Source: Pseudomonas abieticivorans (lineage in GTDB: Bacteria; Pseudomonadota; Gammaproteobacteria; Pseudomonadales; Pseudomonadaceae). Taken from it: a stretch of 64,000 nucleotides of DNA. The notes under the pieces are model-generated. The model saw only the letters and a list, made by a program, of their open reading frames with translations. It was not told the DNA's origin and ran no database searches. Numbering within the stretch: position 1 is the stretch's first letter; each line of letters starts with the position of its first letter. A program made the position numbers and the translations under genes. Positions 9,374-21,800 of this stretch are shown here, piece after piece. The DNA is taken from NCBI RefSeq assembly GCF_023509015.1, contig NZ_CP094975.1:1123501-1187500 (forward strand), given 5' to 3'.

Positions 9374-10426
9374 TCAGTCGACCATTGGCCAATCCAGCGG
9401 TGTACCGCGCTTGAGCGGCTGGCGTGCACTGCGGCCCATCAGGCTGTCGAAATGCTTGGGTGCCAGGCCCAGGCCAGGGCGGATGGCGCGCACGTTGTCG
9501 GCGCTGAAAGGCTCGCCCCGGGCCATGTCGCGGGTGACGTAGAGCGAGCGGCGGTACACCAAGGATTTGCGCTCGGCGTCGGTAGGGCCGTAGTGCACTT
9601 GCCCCAATGCCTGCCAGGCGCGCTCGGTTTCCTGCACCAGGCTGCGCAGTTCGTGCGGCTCTAGAGAGAAGCTCGCGTCGACACCGCCATCCGCACGGCT
9701 AAGGGTGAAATGCTTTTCTAGGACCGTGGCGCCCAGGGCGACGGCAGCCACCGCCGCGCCTACGCCCATGGTGTGGTCCGACAGGCCTACTTGGCAACCG
9801 AACAGTTCGCGCATATGGGGGATGGTGCGCAGGTGAGTATTGAGTGGCAACGCGGGGTAGGTACTGGTGCACTTGAGCAAGATCAAGTCCTTGCACCCGG
9901 CCGCGCGGGCGGCGCGCACGCTTTCATCCAGCTCGGCCACGGTGGCCATGCCGGTGGAGATGATCATCGGCTTGCCGGTGGCGGCCACGCGCCGAATCAA
10001 CGGCAGGTCGGTGTTCTCAAAGCTGGCGATCTTGTAGGCCGGCACGCCGAGGGTTTCAAGGAAGTCCACCGCGCTTTCATCGAAGGGCGAAGAGAAAGCC
10101 TGCATGCCGTGGGCCCGGGCGCGCTCGAAAATCGGTGCGTGCCACTCCCAGGGCGTATGGGCCTGCTGATACAGCGCGTACAGCGAAGTGTCGGCCCACA
10201 GGCTGTCCGGGTCGCTGATGCGAAACTCGCCGTCGTCAAGGTCCAGGGTCATGGTGTCGGCAGTGTAGGTCTGCAGCTTCAGCGCATGGGCACCGGCCTT
10301 GGCCGCTGCGTCGACGATTGCCAGCGCCGTGTCCAGGGATTGGTTGTGGTTGCCGCTCATCTCGGCAATGACAAAGGGGGGGCAGTCGGCGCCGATGGCA
10401 CGCGAGCCGATCTTGAATGCAGGCAT
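9374..10426 (-). CDS. pseI: PseI, pseudaminic acid synthase
   Basis: Condenses phosphoenolpyruvate with 2,4-diacetamido-2,4,6-trideoxy-L-altrose to form pseudaminic acid. It has 350 residues: a NeuB-type barrel (1-~270; FVIAEMSGNHNQSL, ALKLQTYTADTMTL, PAYKIASFE, GLSDHT) and a C-terminal SAF/antifreeze-like domain (~290-345; RRSLYVTRDMARGEPFSADN). Assignment to PseI rather than sialic acid synthase rests on the surrounding pseBCFG genes. It is 16 bases downstream of pseG. Confidence 0.93.
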   Translation of the reverse strand: MPAFKIGSRAIGADCPPFVIAEMSGNHNQSLDTALAIVDAAAKAGAHALKLQTYTADTMTLDLDDGEFRISDPDSLWADTSLYALYQQAHTPWEWHAPIFERARAHGMQAFSSPFDESAVDFLETLGVPAYKIASFENTDLPLIRRVAATGKPMIISTGMATVAELDESVRAARAAGCKDLILLKCTSTYPALPLNTHLRTIPHMRELFGCQVGLSDHTMGVGAAVAAVALGATVLEKHFTLSRADGGVDASFSLEPHELRSLVQETERAWQALGQVHYGPTDAERKSLVYRRSLYVTRDMARGEPFSADNVRAIRPGLGLAPKHFDSLMGRSARQPLKRGTPLDWPMVD

Positions 10427-10441
10427 GGGCTGTTCCTTGAA

Positions 10442-11503
10442 TTATGAGCAGGCGGCCAGCAGGGTAGCGGCCACGCGGCGCGCGCCCTGCCCGTCGACCA
10501 ACTGCCGGGAATGGGTGGCCAGGGCGCGCCGCGCCGCCGGATCTTGCAGCAGGCTGACGATGGCTTGGCGCAGTTGTTCGGCGCTGACGGTGTCGCAGGG
10601 CCCCAGGTAAACCTGCACGCCGGCAGCGGCCAGGCGCTCGGCATTGGCTTGCTGGTTATGCGCCACTGCCAGGCACAGCGTGGGCAGGCCCAGGGCAGCA
10701 CGCTCCCAACTGGTCCCGCCGCCCGCGCCGACGAACAGGTCGGCCTGGGCCATCAATTGGCCAAACTGCTGGCTGTGAGCCTGCAAGCGCCACGCCGGAC
10801 GGCCGACGGCCAAGGCCTGCAACTGGGCCCAATCGGGGTTGCCATTGCCTGCGATGAAGTCCACGCTCAGTTGCTGCAGTGGTGCCAGGGCCAGCATCGC
10901 CTTGAGCGTTTGCCCGGCGGCGTCCATGCCGCCGAAATTCACCAGCACCCTGTCTGCCTGTTCACGAATGAGGATGGCTCCGGTATTGAACTCCTCGCGA
11001 ATCAGCGCGAAGTGCGGCCCCAGCAACGCTTGGCAACCGGGCTCAAGCCACGGCGCGTAGCGGTCGGCGCTGGCGTTGTAGTTCTGGTCCAGCAGCAGTT
11101 GCGCCGCATGGGGGCGGTTGGCCAGGTCATCGATCACCGCGACACGCGCGGACCATTGGCCAGCGGCGCGCTGCCACTGCGCGTCCAGCCCGTAGTGATC
11201 CACGATGATCCAGTCGAAGGCAGCGCCTGCGGGCAGACGTTGTTGCAGGGCGCCAATATCTGCCTGCCAGGGCAATGGCGCTTCGATGTCTGCCCCGCTG
11301 CCTTCCTCAGGGTAGTGACTTGGCAGGCAATAGGTTGGCCAGCCCTGCGCCTGCAGGGTAGCGATGCAATGCCCCGGCAACTCGCGACAGGCAAACGCCA
11401 CCGCCGCGCCCGACTGGCGCAAGGCGCGAGCCAAGGTCAGGCAGCGGGCGACGTGCCCGCTGCCAATGGCCTGGGAGGCATCGGCGCGGATCAACACCTT
11501 CAC
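10442..11503 (-). CDS. pseG: PseG, UDP-2,4-diacetamido-2,4,6-trideoxy-altrose hydrolase
   Basis: Removes UDP from the bis-acetamido sugar to give the PseI substrate. It has 353 residues with a GT28-like (MurG-like) fold. His17 in GSGHVARCLTLARAL matches the catalytic histidine position of C. jejuni PseG. The C-terminal half holds GAGGGTSWERAALGLP, the nucleotide-binding loop of this fold. The start overlaps the pseF stop by 4 bases (ATGA), showing tight coupling. Confidence 0.93.
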   Translation of the reverse strand: MKVLIRADASQAIGSGHVARCLTLARALRQSGAAVAFACRELPGHCIATLQAQGWPTYCLPSHYPEEGSGADIEAPLPWQADIGALQQRLPAGAAFDWIIVDHYGLDAQWQRAAGQWSARVAVIDDLANRPHAAQLLLDQNYNASADRYAPWLEPGCQALLGPHFALIREEFNTGAILIREQADRVLVNFGGMDAAGQTLKAMLALAPLQQLSVDFIAGNGNPDWAQLQALAVGRPAWRLQAHSQQFGQLMAQADLFVGAGGGTSWERAALGLPTLCLAVAHNQQANAERLAAAGVQVYLGPCDTVSAEQLRQAIVSLLQDPAARRALATHSRQLVDGQGARRVAATLLAACS

Positions 11504-12207
11504 TCAAGCTCTCCGCCGGCCTTGAGGGCCGCATAGAGGTACTCGGCCCGAAGCCAGTCGGCTTCGGTATCGATATCTTGCACCAGGTGGCGCGGCAGGA
11601 TCAGGGGCAGGCTCTTTTCCGAATACACGGTATCGCCCCGCAGCCAGGCTTCGCTGCGCCCCCAGTAGAACTGCCCGGCGTCCTGATAGGCCGCAGGCAA
11701 GTCTTGCGAACGGGTTTGGCGGTGCTCCGGGTACATCGGCGCGAGGGTGCCCTCATCGTTGATCAGCAAGGCACGCTGCACCGGGAAGGCGAAGTCGCAC
11801 ACCGAAAACACGAACGACTGGGCCGGGTGCTGTTTGAGCAACGCCAGGCCCTGGCCCAGATAGCGCGCTTGCAACAGGGGTGCCGTCGCGTAGATGCAGC
11901 AGGCGGCATCGTAGTAATGCCCATCGCCCTGCAACGTCGTCAGGGCATGCTGGATGACCGCCGTTGTACCCGTGAAGTCATCGGCCAACGCCGCCGGGCG
12001 CAGGAACGGCACTTGGGCACCGTGGGCCTGGGCCACCTCAGCGATTTCCTCGTCGTCCGTGCTGACCACCACTCGCTCGAACAGCCCTGACGCCAACGCC
12101 GCGCTAATCGAGCCGACGATCATCGGCGTGCCGTTGAACAGCTTGAGGTTCTTGCGCGGGATGCGCTTGCTGCCACCGCGCGCGGGGATGATGGCGACGG
12201 CTTTCAA
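11500..12207 (-). CDS. pseF: PseF, pseudaminic acid cytidylyltransferase
   Basis: Activates pseudaminic acid with CTP to CMP-Pse, the donor for the flagellin glycosyltransferase. It has 235 residues and the CMP-sugar synthetase signature IPARGGSKRIPRKNLKLFNG at residues 6-25, followed by VVVSTDDEEIAEVA. It overlaps both neighbours by 4 bases, the methylase before it and pseG after it, so this is one translational unit. Confidence 0.93.
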   Translation of the reverse strand: MKAVAIIPARGGSKRIPRKNLKLFNGTPMIVGSISAALASGLFERVVVSTDDEEIAEVAQAHGAQVPFLRPAALADDFTGTTAVIQHALTTLQGDGHYYDAACCIYATAPLLQARYLGQGLALLKQHPAQSFVFSVCDFAFPVQRALLINDEGTLAPMYPEHRQTRSQDLPAAYQDAGQFYWGRSEAWLRGDTVYSEKSLPLILPRHLVQDIDTEADWLRAEYLYAALKAGGELE

Positions 12208-12824
12208 GAGCGTTTCTCCAAGAGGAACCAGTGGGTGTCATCCATCGGGAAATTGCAGTCACGTCGGTAGAAAAACCCGTAGTCCAACAATGTCAGGTCA
12301 CTGTAGCGGTCGAGCATCTCGCCGGCGAAATCACGCTTGAACAACTTGCCGCCGTGGCCGCGGTAGCTCACCTCCACCGGCGTGGGGTTGTAATACTCGC
12401 AGATCAGGATGTAGCGCTGGCTCAGTTCATAGAGCTGGCCGTAGGCCGCCGGCAGCATCTGCGGCGCCAGATGGATCAGCACACCCTTGCTCAGCGTCAG
12501 TTCAAAGGTGCGCTCGCGTGGGTAGTCGAACAGAGAGCCCTGCCATACGTGGGCCACGTTCGCCGCCTGCGCGTGGTGACAGGCCTTGGCGTTGATTTCT
12601 GCGCCGTATAGATCACAACCAGGAAGCAGTTGGCGCAAGGCCTTGAGGGCGTTGCCCGAGCCGCTGCCCAGCTCCAGCAGGCTACTGATGGGGCTGGTAT
12701 TGGCCAGGGCCTTGGCGAACAACACCAGGTTGCTGGCGATATGCGTGTCGCTCTGGTTGCGAACCACGTACTGGTCGCCGAAGTCGCCACTCCAGAAGTG
12801 TTCCTGTTCGCTCAATTCACGCAT
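12204..12824 (-). CDS. Pseudaminic acid-associated methylase
   Basis: SAM-dependent methyltransferase of 206 residues with motif I LLELGSGSGNALKAL. It resembles the methylases found inside pseudaminic acid clusters (the pseudaminic acid biosynthesis-associated methylase family). The ATG at 12824 is chosen because AGAGAAAG precedes it; an upstream start at 12887 would run into pseC. It overlaps pseF by 4 bases. Its target, either the sugar or an N-acyl group, cannot be read from the sequence. Confidence 0.86.
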   Translation of the reverse strand: MRELSEQEHFWSGDFGDQYVVRNQSDTHIASNLVLFAKALANTSPISSLLELGSGSGNALKALRQLLPGCDLYGAEINAKACHHAQAANVAHVWQGSLFDYPRERTFELTLSKGVLIHLAPQMLPAAYGQLYELSQRYILICEYYNPTPVEVSYRGHGGKLFKRDFAGEMLDRYSDLTLLDYGFFYRRDCNFPMDDTHWFLLEKRS

Positions 12825-12858
12825 GGTCTTTCTCTTTGCAGCTACACATGAAAATCGC

Positions 12859-15732
<2,874 letters not shown>

Positions 15733-15743
15733 TTCACTCACCC

Positions 15744-16202
15744 TTATTGGTGTTGATGCTCGTCCGGGTTTGGAATCGGGTGGCTGTCCACCTCGACCAG
15801 CAGTTTCTTGTACTGCTCGTACACACGCTCCTTGAGCGCGCTGGAACTGATGCCCGAACCATAGGGGAAGTAGAACACCTTGACCCCCAACTCTTTCAGG
15901 TAGTCGTACTTCGGGTACCAATCGTCACCGATGACAAAAATATCTATATTCAACTTTTTGACGGTGAGGGTATGATCCAGCGTTCGTTGCGGTATGACCA
16001 GGTCCGGATATTTCAAGCCGTCGATAATGGCAATTCTTTCTTCGAACGGGATGATCGGTGGCTTCTTATAAGACGATACCAGTTCATCCGTACTGACCCC
16101 AACGATCAACGTTTCGCCCAACCCCCTGCCATAACTGATCATCTTTAGATGATTGTTATGGAACAGATCAAAGGTTCCCGACACGTAGACGACAGTCTTC
16201 AT
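15744..16202 (-). CDS. TagD-like cytidylyltransferase
   Basis: Nucleotidyltransferase of 152 residues similar to glycerol-3-phosphate cytidylyltransferase. It probably makes a CDP-polyol for the downstream-acting transferase encoded at 16223. The HxGH motif of the family appears as H15-N-N-H18 (FDLFHNNHLKM), so both histidines are kept but the glycine is Asn. The second signature RTxGISTT reads YGSGISSS. VIGDDW is conserved. These changes could mean a substrate other than glycerol-3-phosphate. Confidence 0.83.
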   Translation of the reverse strand: MKTVVYVSGTFDLFHNNHLKMISYGRGLGETLIVGVSTDELVSSYKKPPIIPFEERIAIIDGLKYPDLVIPQRTLDHTLTVKKLNIDIFVIGDDWYPKYDYLKELGVKVFYFPYGSGISSSALKERVYEQYKKLLVEVDSHPIPNPDEHQHQ

Positions 16203-16222
16203 AGGTTCTTCCCCACTGATCG

Positions 16223-18070
16223 TTACAGGCTCAAGCCCGTTTCCTGCGTAATAAGTTTCAGCAGGCGCGTTGTGCTGCCAGCGTCGACATAGTCGAAGAA
16301 CATGCGCCGCTTGTGCTCATACAAATTCCGGGCCTCCAGCTCATCGCCGGCCAGGCCCTTCTCCAGCGCCGCCAGGAAACTGTCGAAGTCACCACAGATG
16401 GGGCCGGGAAAAGCCATGTCGAGCGGATAGAACAACCCGCGCTCAACACTTTCATAGCGATCAAGGTCGTAGGCAAAACAGATTTGGGGCTTGCCAGTCA
16501 GCATGAAGTCGATAAAGGCGCTGGAATAATCGGTTACCAGCATGTCCGCTTCGCGATACAGCAACTCTATTTCGGAGAAGTGCAGACGGCCCAAATCGAG
16601 GGTCGGCATGCCCTCGCCCAGCAGCCGCTTGGAGAAACTTTGCGCGCTGTCAGCCATATGCTCGCGCACCCCCAGCACAGCTCCGTGCTTGAACAGGCAA
16701 TCGGCCAGGCGCTGACGTTCTTCGTCGCTGACCTGGTAGTAACTGTTGCCCTGGCCATTGCGAAAGGTTGGCGCGAACAGCACCAGGCGTCGCCCGCCCA
16801 ACAATTGACGCAGGTCTGTCAGCTGTTGCTGAAAGTCCTGTGGCAACAACGCTTCGGCGCACAGCACCACGTCGTTGCGCGGCAACCCCGTCACCCAGAT
16901 GTTATGGAAATTGAGCGGGTAAAACGCAGAGGCCATCGCCATGCGGTCCACCATCGATGACGCAATGACACTGTGGCAGCTGGCGTGCTCTCGCGTCGTC
17001 CACTCTAAGACATTCTGGTTGTCCAGCGAAGCGATGCCGATGCGCTTGAGCGCGATGCCATGCCACAGATTGATGATTCGATGCTGCTTGCTATCGAGCG
17101 GAAAAACGGCGTTGACCGTAGGCGAATGCTTGACGAACACGTAGCGGCATTCCATCAGCGCCTGCTGCCCAAGCCTACTATTGAGCGGTAGCACGTGCAC
17201 GTTGACACCGCCCAGGTCCACGGGAAGGCTACGGGTGAGGATAACCTTGCGAATACCTGGGTTGTTTTTAACTGCTTCGAACACCGCCCGATCGTTACCG
17301 GTGAGCAAATGATCGAACGCGCACACCGGAAATGCCCAAGCGGTATCGAGCTTGGGCGTGTAGCCGTCCTGTGCGGCAAACTCCTCCTTGCTCAGCACCG
17401 GGAGCTGAGCGCCGCGCTTATGGTCAGCTCGTGCATCTGCCTTGAGGCAGGCGCGTACGACGTAGTCGAGTGGCAAGGCGTCGTTCATCGCACCTTGCGG
17501 ATCAACACCGGCAAGCTTGGCCATCTCGCCAATTTGTTGAACGAACCCGGCGCCGAACTCGTCCTCCACTGTGCGTGGCCACCCCTCGACCAACTCAAGC
17601 CCTGCGCTGTCGAACAGTTCAAGCATGGTTTCGCGGGTGAACCAGCGCAGGTACTCGCGCGACAACAAACCGCTTTGTTCATAACGCAGATCGCCAATGG
17701 CAAGCTTGGCCTGCAATGACCAGTGTTGCGCGTTGGGAATGACGGCGACCACGCAACCGTCGGCAGGCAGAACGCCGGCGATCGTCTGCAGCACGGCCCA
17801 AGGGTCACGCACTCGTGCCAACGCATCGCCCAGCACCCAGCAATCGCGCTGGCGATGTTCGACGTAGAACTGCACGTCGATCTGGTCGAGATCAAAGGCC
17901 TGCTCGCCGCTGCCGTTGTCACCGAAGTATTCGACCTCGGGCCGCTGGGCCGTCAGCGTTTGTGCCTGCGCGCCAGCCTCGCGAGAAACATCGATCAGCG
18001 AGACGGCTGTTAAGGGGATAAGGCGCAAAATATCGTTTGCACTGCCATCGTGTTGTTGTGACTCGCTCAT
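16223..18070 (-). CDS. Fusion: degenerate methyltransferase-like domain + TagF-like glycerophosphotransferase
   Basis: A two-part protein of 615 residues. Residues ~1-215 resemble a class I methyltransferase (PWAVLQTIAGVLPADGCVVAVIP, LRWFTRETMLELFDSAGLE), but no glycine-rich SAM loop is seen. Residues ~270-610 are a CDP-glycerol:polyglycerophosphate transferase domain with NLWHGIALKRIG, TGLPRND, FAPTFRNGQG and LVTDYSSAFIDFMLTGKP. It probably transfers a polyol phosphate onto the flagellin glycan. An alternative start at 18088 adds 6 residues. It lies between fgtA and the cytidylyltransferase gene. Confidence 0.85.
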   Translation of the reverse strand: MSESQQHDGSANDILRLIPLTAVSLIDVSREAGAQAQTLTAQRPEVEYFGDNGSGEQAFDLDQIDVQFYVEHRQRDCWVLGDALARVRDPWAVLQTIAGVLPADGCVVAVIPNAQHWSLQAKLAIGDLRYEQSGLLSREYLRWFTRETMLELFDSAGLELVEGWPRTVEDEFGAGFVQQIGEMAKLAGVDPQGAMNDALPLDYVVRACLKADARADHKRGAQLPVLSKEEFAAQDGYTPKLDTAWAFPVCAFDHLLTGNDRAVFEAVKNNPGIRKVILTRSLPVDLGGVNVHVLPLNSRLGQQALMECRYVFVKHSPTVNAVFPLDSKQHRIINLWHGIALKRIGIASLDNQNVLEWTTREHASCHSVIASSMVDRMAMASAFYPLNFHNIWVTGLPRNDVVLCAEALLPQDFQQQLTDLRQLLGGRRLVLFAPTFRNGQGNSYYQVSDEERQRLADCLFKHGAVLGVREHMADSAQSFSKRLLGEGMPTLDLGRLHFSEIELLYREADMLVTDYSSAFIDFMLTGKPQICFAYDLDRYESVERGLFYPLDMAFPGPICGDFDSFLAALEKGLAGDELEARNLYEHKRRMFFDYVDAGSTTRLLKLITQETGLSL

Positions 18071-18127
18071 CGCCTGCGTCCTACTCAAATACGTTCAAAG
18101 AATGCACATCTGACTGGCAAGGGCCAA

Positions 18128-21100
18128 TCAACCTCGCCATGCGTTCAGCCACTGCTTCAAAGCATCCCCGTGCAGCATGAATTTGTCATGCACCACCTGG
18201 CGAAGGGCATTGCCTTGTCGTGCGCTGGCATCGAGGTCGGCCAAGTGCATACGTATAGCTTCCAACCACTCGTGAGTGCTGTTGGTCTTGACCAGCGTCA
18301 CGGGGAAGTTGCCGCGGTAACTACGGGTGTCGGTGCACACCACGGGGAAGCCGCACGCGCCGTATTCCAGCAAGCGCAGGTTACTTTTACAGTCGTTGAA
18401 AATATGCTGCTCCAGCGGCGCCAGCGCCAGATCCAAATTCAGGCTGGCCATTTTCTGCGGGTAAACGTCCAAGGGCACCGAAGGATGGTACTCGTGCACG
18501 TAGGGGTACAGTTCCGGCGGGCACATGCCCAGGAATACCCACTCCACCTCGTCGGCCAATGCCTTGACCACGTCCTTTATCAGCAACAGGTCGCCGGTGT
18601 GGCTGGTGCCACCGCCCCAGCCGACGCGAGGCTTGCGCCCCACGCGGCGCTGGCTCTCAAGGTGTGCCCAGCGATCCGGGGCAAGCATGTTCGGCACCAC
18701 GACGATGTCACTGTGCATGCTTGCCATGGCTTCGCCCAATGATTCGGTCGATACCACCAATCGGTCACACAGGCCAACGCCCCGCTTGAGGGTTTCGCGG
18801 ATATCCTTGGCCAGGTAACGGCGGTGTTCGTTCTGCTCGGGCACGTCAAGCAGGTAGTCGTCGATCTCGAACACCCGGAAAGCCTTGGAAAACTCTTTGA
18901 CCTGCGCGATGCCTTCCACGGGGCCAGCGCTGTAGCGCCCTTGGAAGACAATGGTGTCCGGCGCGATCCGCTCAAGCTCCAGGATCGAAGGCGTACCGAA
19001 GTTGATCATGGTGGAGGCAAGCCCCGCTCGCTCCATTTCGATCAGTGGCTGGATCAATCGATAGTGGCCTACGGCGCCCTTGTTGATCGGTAGCCCTAAA
19101 ATATGCGGCAAGGTGTGCCGAGCGAATGGCTGCCATCCGTTGCGCAAGCCCACGTTCATTGTAAAGCTGGCACCTTGCAGGCTCAGGTTCTGGTTGTAGG
19201 CCTGGTCTCGCGCAAGCTTTGGTAACCAACGCTTAAACGCCACGCGCTGAGATTCCCGCCACTGTTGGACCTCGGCCGACGAAGCGGCGTACTCGTGACG
19301 TTGCACCTGCAATTGAGCGAAGGGGGTCCATACGGTCAGGTAGCCTGACTCTGCTGCCCGCAGGCACAGATCAACGTCAGCGAAACCATGGCCGAGATCA
19401 CTCTCGGCCAGGCCGCCCAACTCGCTAAACAGCGCCGTGCCGATCAACAGGCATTGCAGACTGACCGCGCTGTAGTTTTGCACCACCTGCAAGCGGTGCA
19501 TGTAGCCTGCCGCATTGACTGGCTCGCCTACAAAAACCGAGCCCACCGCACCGCGCAGGCCAAGCACTAGGCCAGCATGTTCGATGGTGCCACCCGGCCC
19601 CTGCAAGCGCGCCCCCACGACGCCCACTTCGCTGCGCTGCACGTGTTGCAACATTTCTTGCAACCAACCGGCATCGATCACCGTGCAGTCCTGGCTCAGG
19701 GTCAACAGGAATTGCCCCCGCGCCTGAACGGCGCCCAGGTTCAGCATCGCTGGCAAGGCGCTGTCGGCCGGTGCCGGAATGACCCGCAGCTTGGCGCTCC
19801 CCACGGCAGCCATGGCCTGCAGCCAATCACCTACCTGGGCAGTCTCATTGGCGCTGCTGACAATCAACACTTCGTACTGACTGTAGGCAGTACGCTCCAG
19901 CAAACTTTCCAGACACTGTTGCAAGGCACCCAGGCGGCCTTGGCTGGCAATCACGATGGACACCAGAGGCTGCTCGCGATGGCGATAGCTAACCCTGTTG
20001 ATCAGGCGGATGTCGGCTGACGTTATCTCATGCTCAAGGCCCAGGCGTTGCAAGTGCAAGCCAACGAGATGAGCATTGCCGTCGCGTACGCTAGGTTCGG
20101 CCAACCAGGCGGAAAAATGCGGCACGGCGTGCAGCAACACCTCACCGATGTGTTCGATGCAATCGGTGCCGTGCTGCTCCACCAAGCGGAAAATCAGGTC
20201 GTGCGGGCCCAGTTCCAAAAGGCCGGCGGCGAACCCGCCCTGCCCGATCAAGCCCTCACGGCTAAAAGCCAGGCCTCGCCCGACATAAGGGTAGCTGCGC
20301 AGCAGGTCCAAGTTGAAGCCTGGACGAAAAACCGGGGCGCGGTGGCCAACCACCTCTAGGGCATCCTCGTCCCAATAACAGGCCTGCATGTCGGCCCGCT
20401 CGGCGATGCGCTCCGCCAGCAGCAGCAACGCGTGCTCGCTTAGTCGATCGCCAGCACGCAACAGGCAAAACCAGTCATAACCGTCAAGTTCCGGCAGCAG
20501 GCCGTTGAGCTGCAACGGCCAATCGGACTGCAGCGGTACGCTCAACACGTTACCAACGACGGTCGGCTCCTGCGCGGTGCTCGACAGCACCACGATAGCC
20601 TCGGTCGACCAGATTTGTGCCGCCAGGCTATCCAGGGTCGCCTGTAGCGAATGGTCACCCAGGCTGTCGACCACAATGGTAACGATCTTGGCTTGGCGTG
20701 CCCAGTGCTCAACCCGTGCAGGCAGATGCTGGCGTTGATCGGCACTGAAGTCTCGGCACGCCAGCCACTGCTCGTAAACTGCGTCGTAATCATCGCAATC
20801 CACACCCACGTATTCACGCATGGTATCGGCCTGCACACCAAACATGCGCCCCAGGGCCACTTCCTTCCACTCAGGGTCGGCCTCTGCACCGAGCATGAGG
20901 CTGTGGCGTACGCCACCGACCTTTTCCGCACGCTCGCAGTCGCGGCCGGCCAGCAACTGCAACATGCCCTCCAGCTCATCCTTACGGGTGGTGGCGTAGT
21001 CGGCGATGTCGGCGTGGCGCAGTGGCGAAAGGCGCTCCACCGCCAGGAATTTGTCGACGATCGCCAGGTTGCCCTGGCGCAGCAGCAAGCTGTACAAGGT

Positions 21101-21703
21101 CATGTCCAGCAGCGCCTCGAACGCCGCCTGCGGGTTGGTCAACGCCGGCATGTACCGGGCGACGTCGACCCGGCGCAGCAACACGCTGCTCAAGGTGCCG
21201 ATGAAGTTGGTGGGCCACACCTCGAACATCGACAACAGGTCGAAACCATTGAAGCGCGCATCACCGGACACGTAGCCGAAGTTTTCCATGCGGTTGGGCA
21301 TGATGCGATTTTCGGCATCGGAGAGGTAATGCTGGGTGGCCGCGACACTGACGTCCGGGTAACGCACCAGAACCTCCACCAGCAACGGCGTGTGCTCGGG
21401 CATCAACCAGTCTTCATCGAACAAGACCTTGATGAACTCACCCTTGGCTAGGCGCACGCACTGCTCGATATTGGCGGTGCGCCCCAACGCCCGGGCGTTG
21501 CGCACATAGCGCAGGGTGACATTGGTACCCAGCCCGGCACGGACGCTTTCAACCGCCTCGCGCACTTCATCGCCCACCGTGTCATCGCACACCAGCACTT
21601 GCAGGTGCGGGTAATTCTGGTTCACGGCGCTTTTCAAGGCCCGAGGGAAGTTCTTCGGGTCGTGGGCGGGAATGGCGATGCTGACTAGGGGGGTGGATTT
21701 CAT
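18128..21703 (-). CDS. FgtA-like multi-domain flagellar glycosyltransferase
   Basis: A 1191-residue soluble glycosyltransferase with several catalytic modules in a row: a GT2 domain (~1-300; VSIAIPAHDPKNFPRAL, LQVLVCDD), a weaker GT2-like segment (~330-560), another GT2 domain (~575-850; VSIVIASQGRLGALQQ, GGTIEHAGLVLGLRG) and a C-terminal GT-B/GT4 domain (~880-1191; NLRLLEYGACGFPVVCTDTRS). Large proteins of this kind (FgtA/Fgt1) start the flagellin glycan in P. aeruginosa and P. syringae at the same locus, next to flgL. The modular build suggests it adds more than one sugar. Confidence 0.88.
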   Translation of the reverse strand: MKSTPLVSIAIPAHDPKNFPRALKSAVNQNYPHLQVLVCDDTVGDEVREAVESVRAGLGTNVTLRYVRNARALGRTANIEQCVRLAKGEFIKVLFDEDWLMPEHTPLLVEVLVRYPDVSVAATQHYLSDAENRIMPNRMENFGYVSGDARFNGFDLLSMFEVWPTNFIGTLSSVLLRRVDVARYMPALTNPQAAFEALLDMTLYSLLLRQGNLAIVDKFLAVERLSPLRHADIADYATTRKDELEGMLQLLAGRDCERAEKVGGVRHSLMLGAEADPEWKEVALGRMFGVQADTMREYVGVDCDDYDAVYEQWLACRDFSADQRQHLPARVEHWARQAKIVTIVVDSLGDHSLQATLDSLAAQIWSTEAIVVLSSTAQEPTVVGNVLSVPLQSDWPLQLNGLLPELDGYDWFCLLRAGDRLSEHALLLLAERIAERADMQACYWDEDALEVVGHRAPVFRPGFNLDLLRSYPYVGRGLAFSREGLIGQGGFAAGLLELGPHDLIFRLVEQHGTDCIEHIGEVLLHAVPHFSAWLAEPSVRDGNAHLVGLHLQRLGLEHEITSADIRLINRVSYRHREQPLVSIVIASQGRLGALQQCLESLLERTAYSQYEVLIVSSANETAQVGDWLQAMAAVGSAKLRVIPAPADSALPAMLNLGAVQARGQFLLTLSQDCTVIDAGWLQEMLQHVQRSEVGVVGARLQGPGGTIEHAGLVLGLRGAVGSVFVGEPVNAAGYMHRLQVVQNYSAVSLQCLLIGTALFSELGGLAESDLGHGFADVDLCLRAAESGYLTVWTPFAQLQVQRHEYAASSAEVQQWRESQRVAFKRWLPKLARDQAYNQNLSLQGASFTMNVGLRNGWQPFARHTLPHILGLPINKGAVGHYRLIQPLIEMERAGLASTMINFGTPSILELERIAPDTIVFQGRYSAGPVEGIAQVKEFSKAFRVFEIDDYLLDVPEQNEHRRYLAKDIRETLKRGVGLCDRLVVSTESLGEAMASMHSDIVVVPNMLAPDRWAHLESQRRVGRKPRVGWGGGTSHTGDLLLIKDVVKALADEVEWVFLGMCPPELYPYVHEYHPSVPLDVYPQKMASLNLDLALAPLEQHIFNDCKSNLRLLEYGACGFPVVCTDTRSYRGNFPVTLVKTNSTHEWLEAIRMHLADLDASARQGNALRQVVHDKFMLHGDALKQWLNAWRG

Positions 21704-21749
21704 GCCACGGGACTCGACGTTCGATTGCCAAAGGCAACCGGGGTGCGGA

Positions 21750-21800
21750 TAAAAAAGCGGCGCCAGGCTCAGCCCCCTGAAGGGCCGTGAATGGCGCCGC
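21750..21800 (-). terminator. Rho-independent terminator of flgL
   Basis: A 9-bp GC-rich stem (GCGGCGCCA / TGGCGCCGC) encloses a further imperfect stem and is followed on the minus strand by six Ts. It separates the flgF-L transcript from the glycosylation genes, so these need their own promoter or read-through. Confidence 0.85.
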
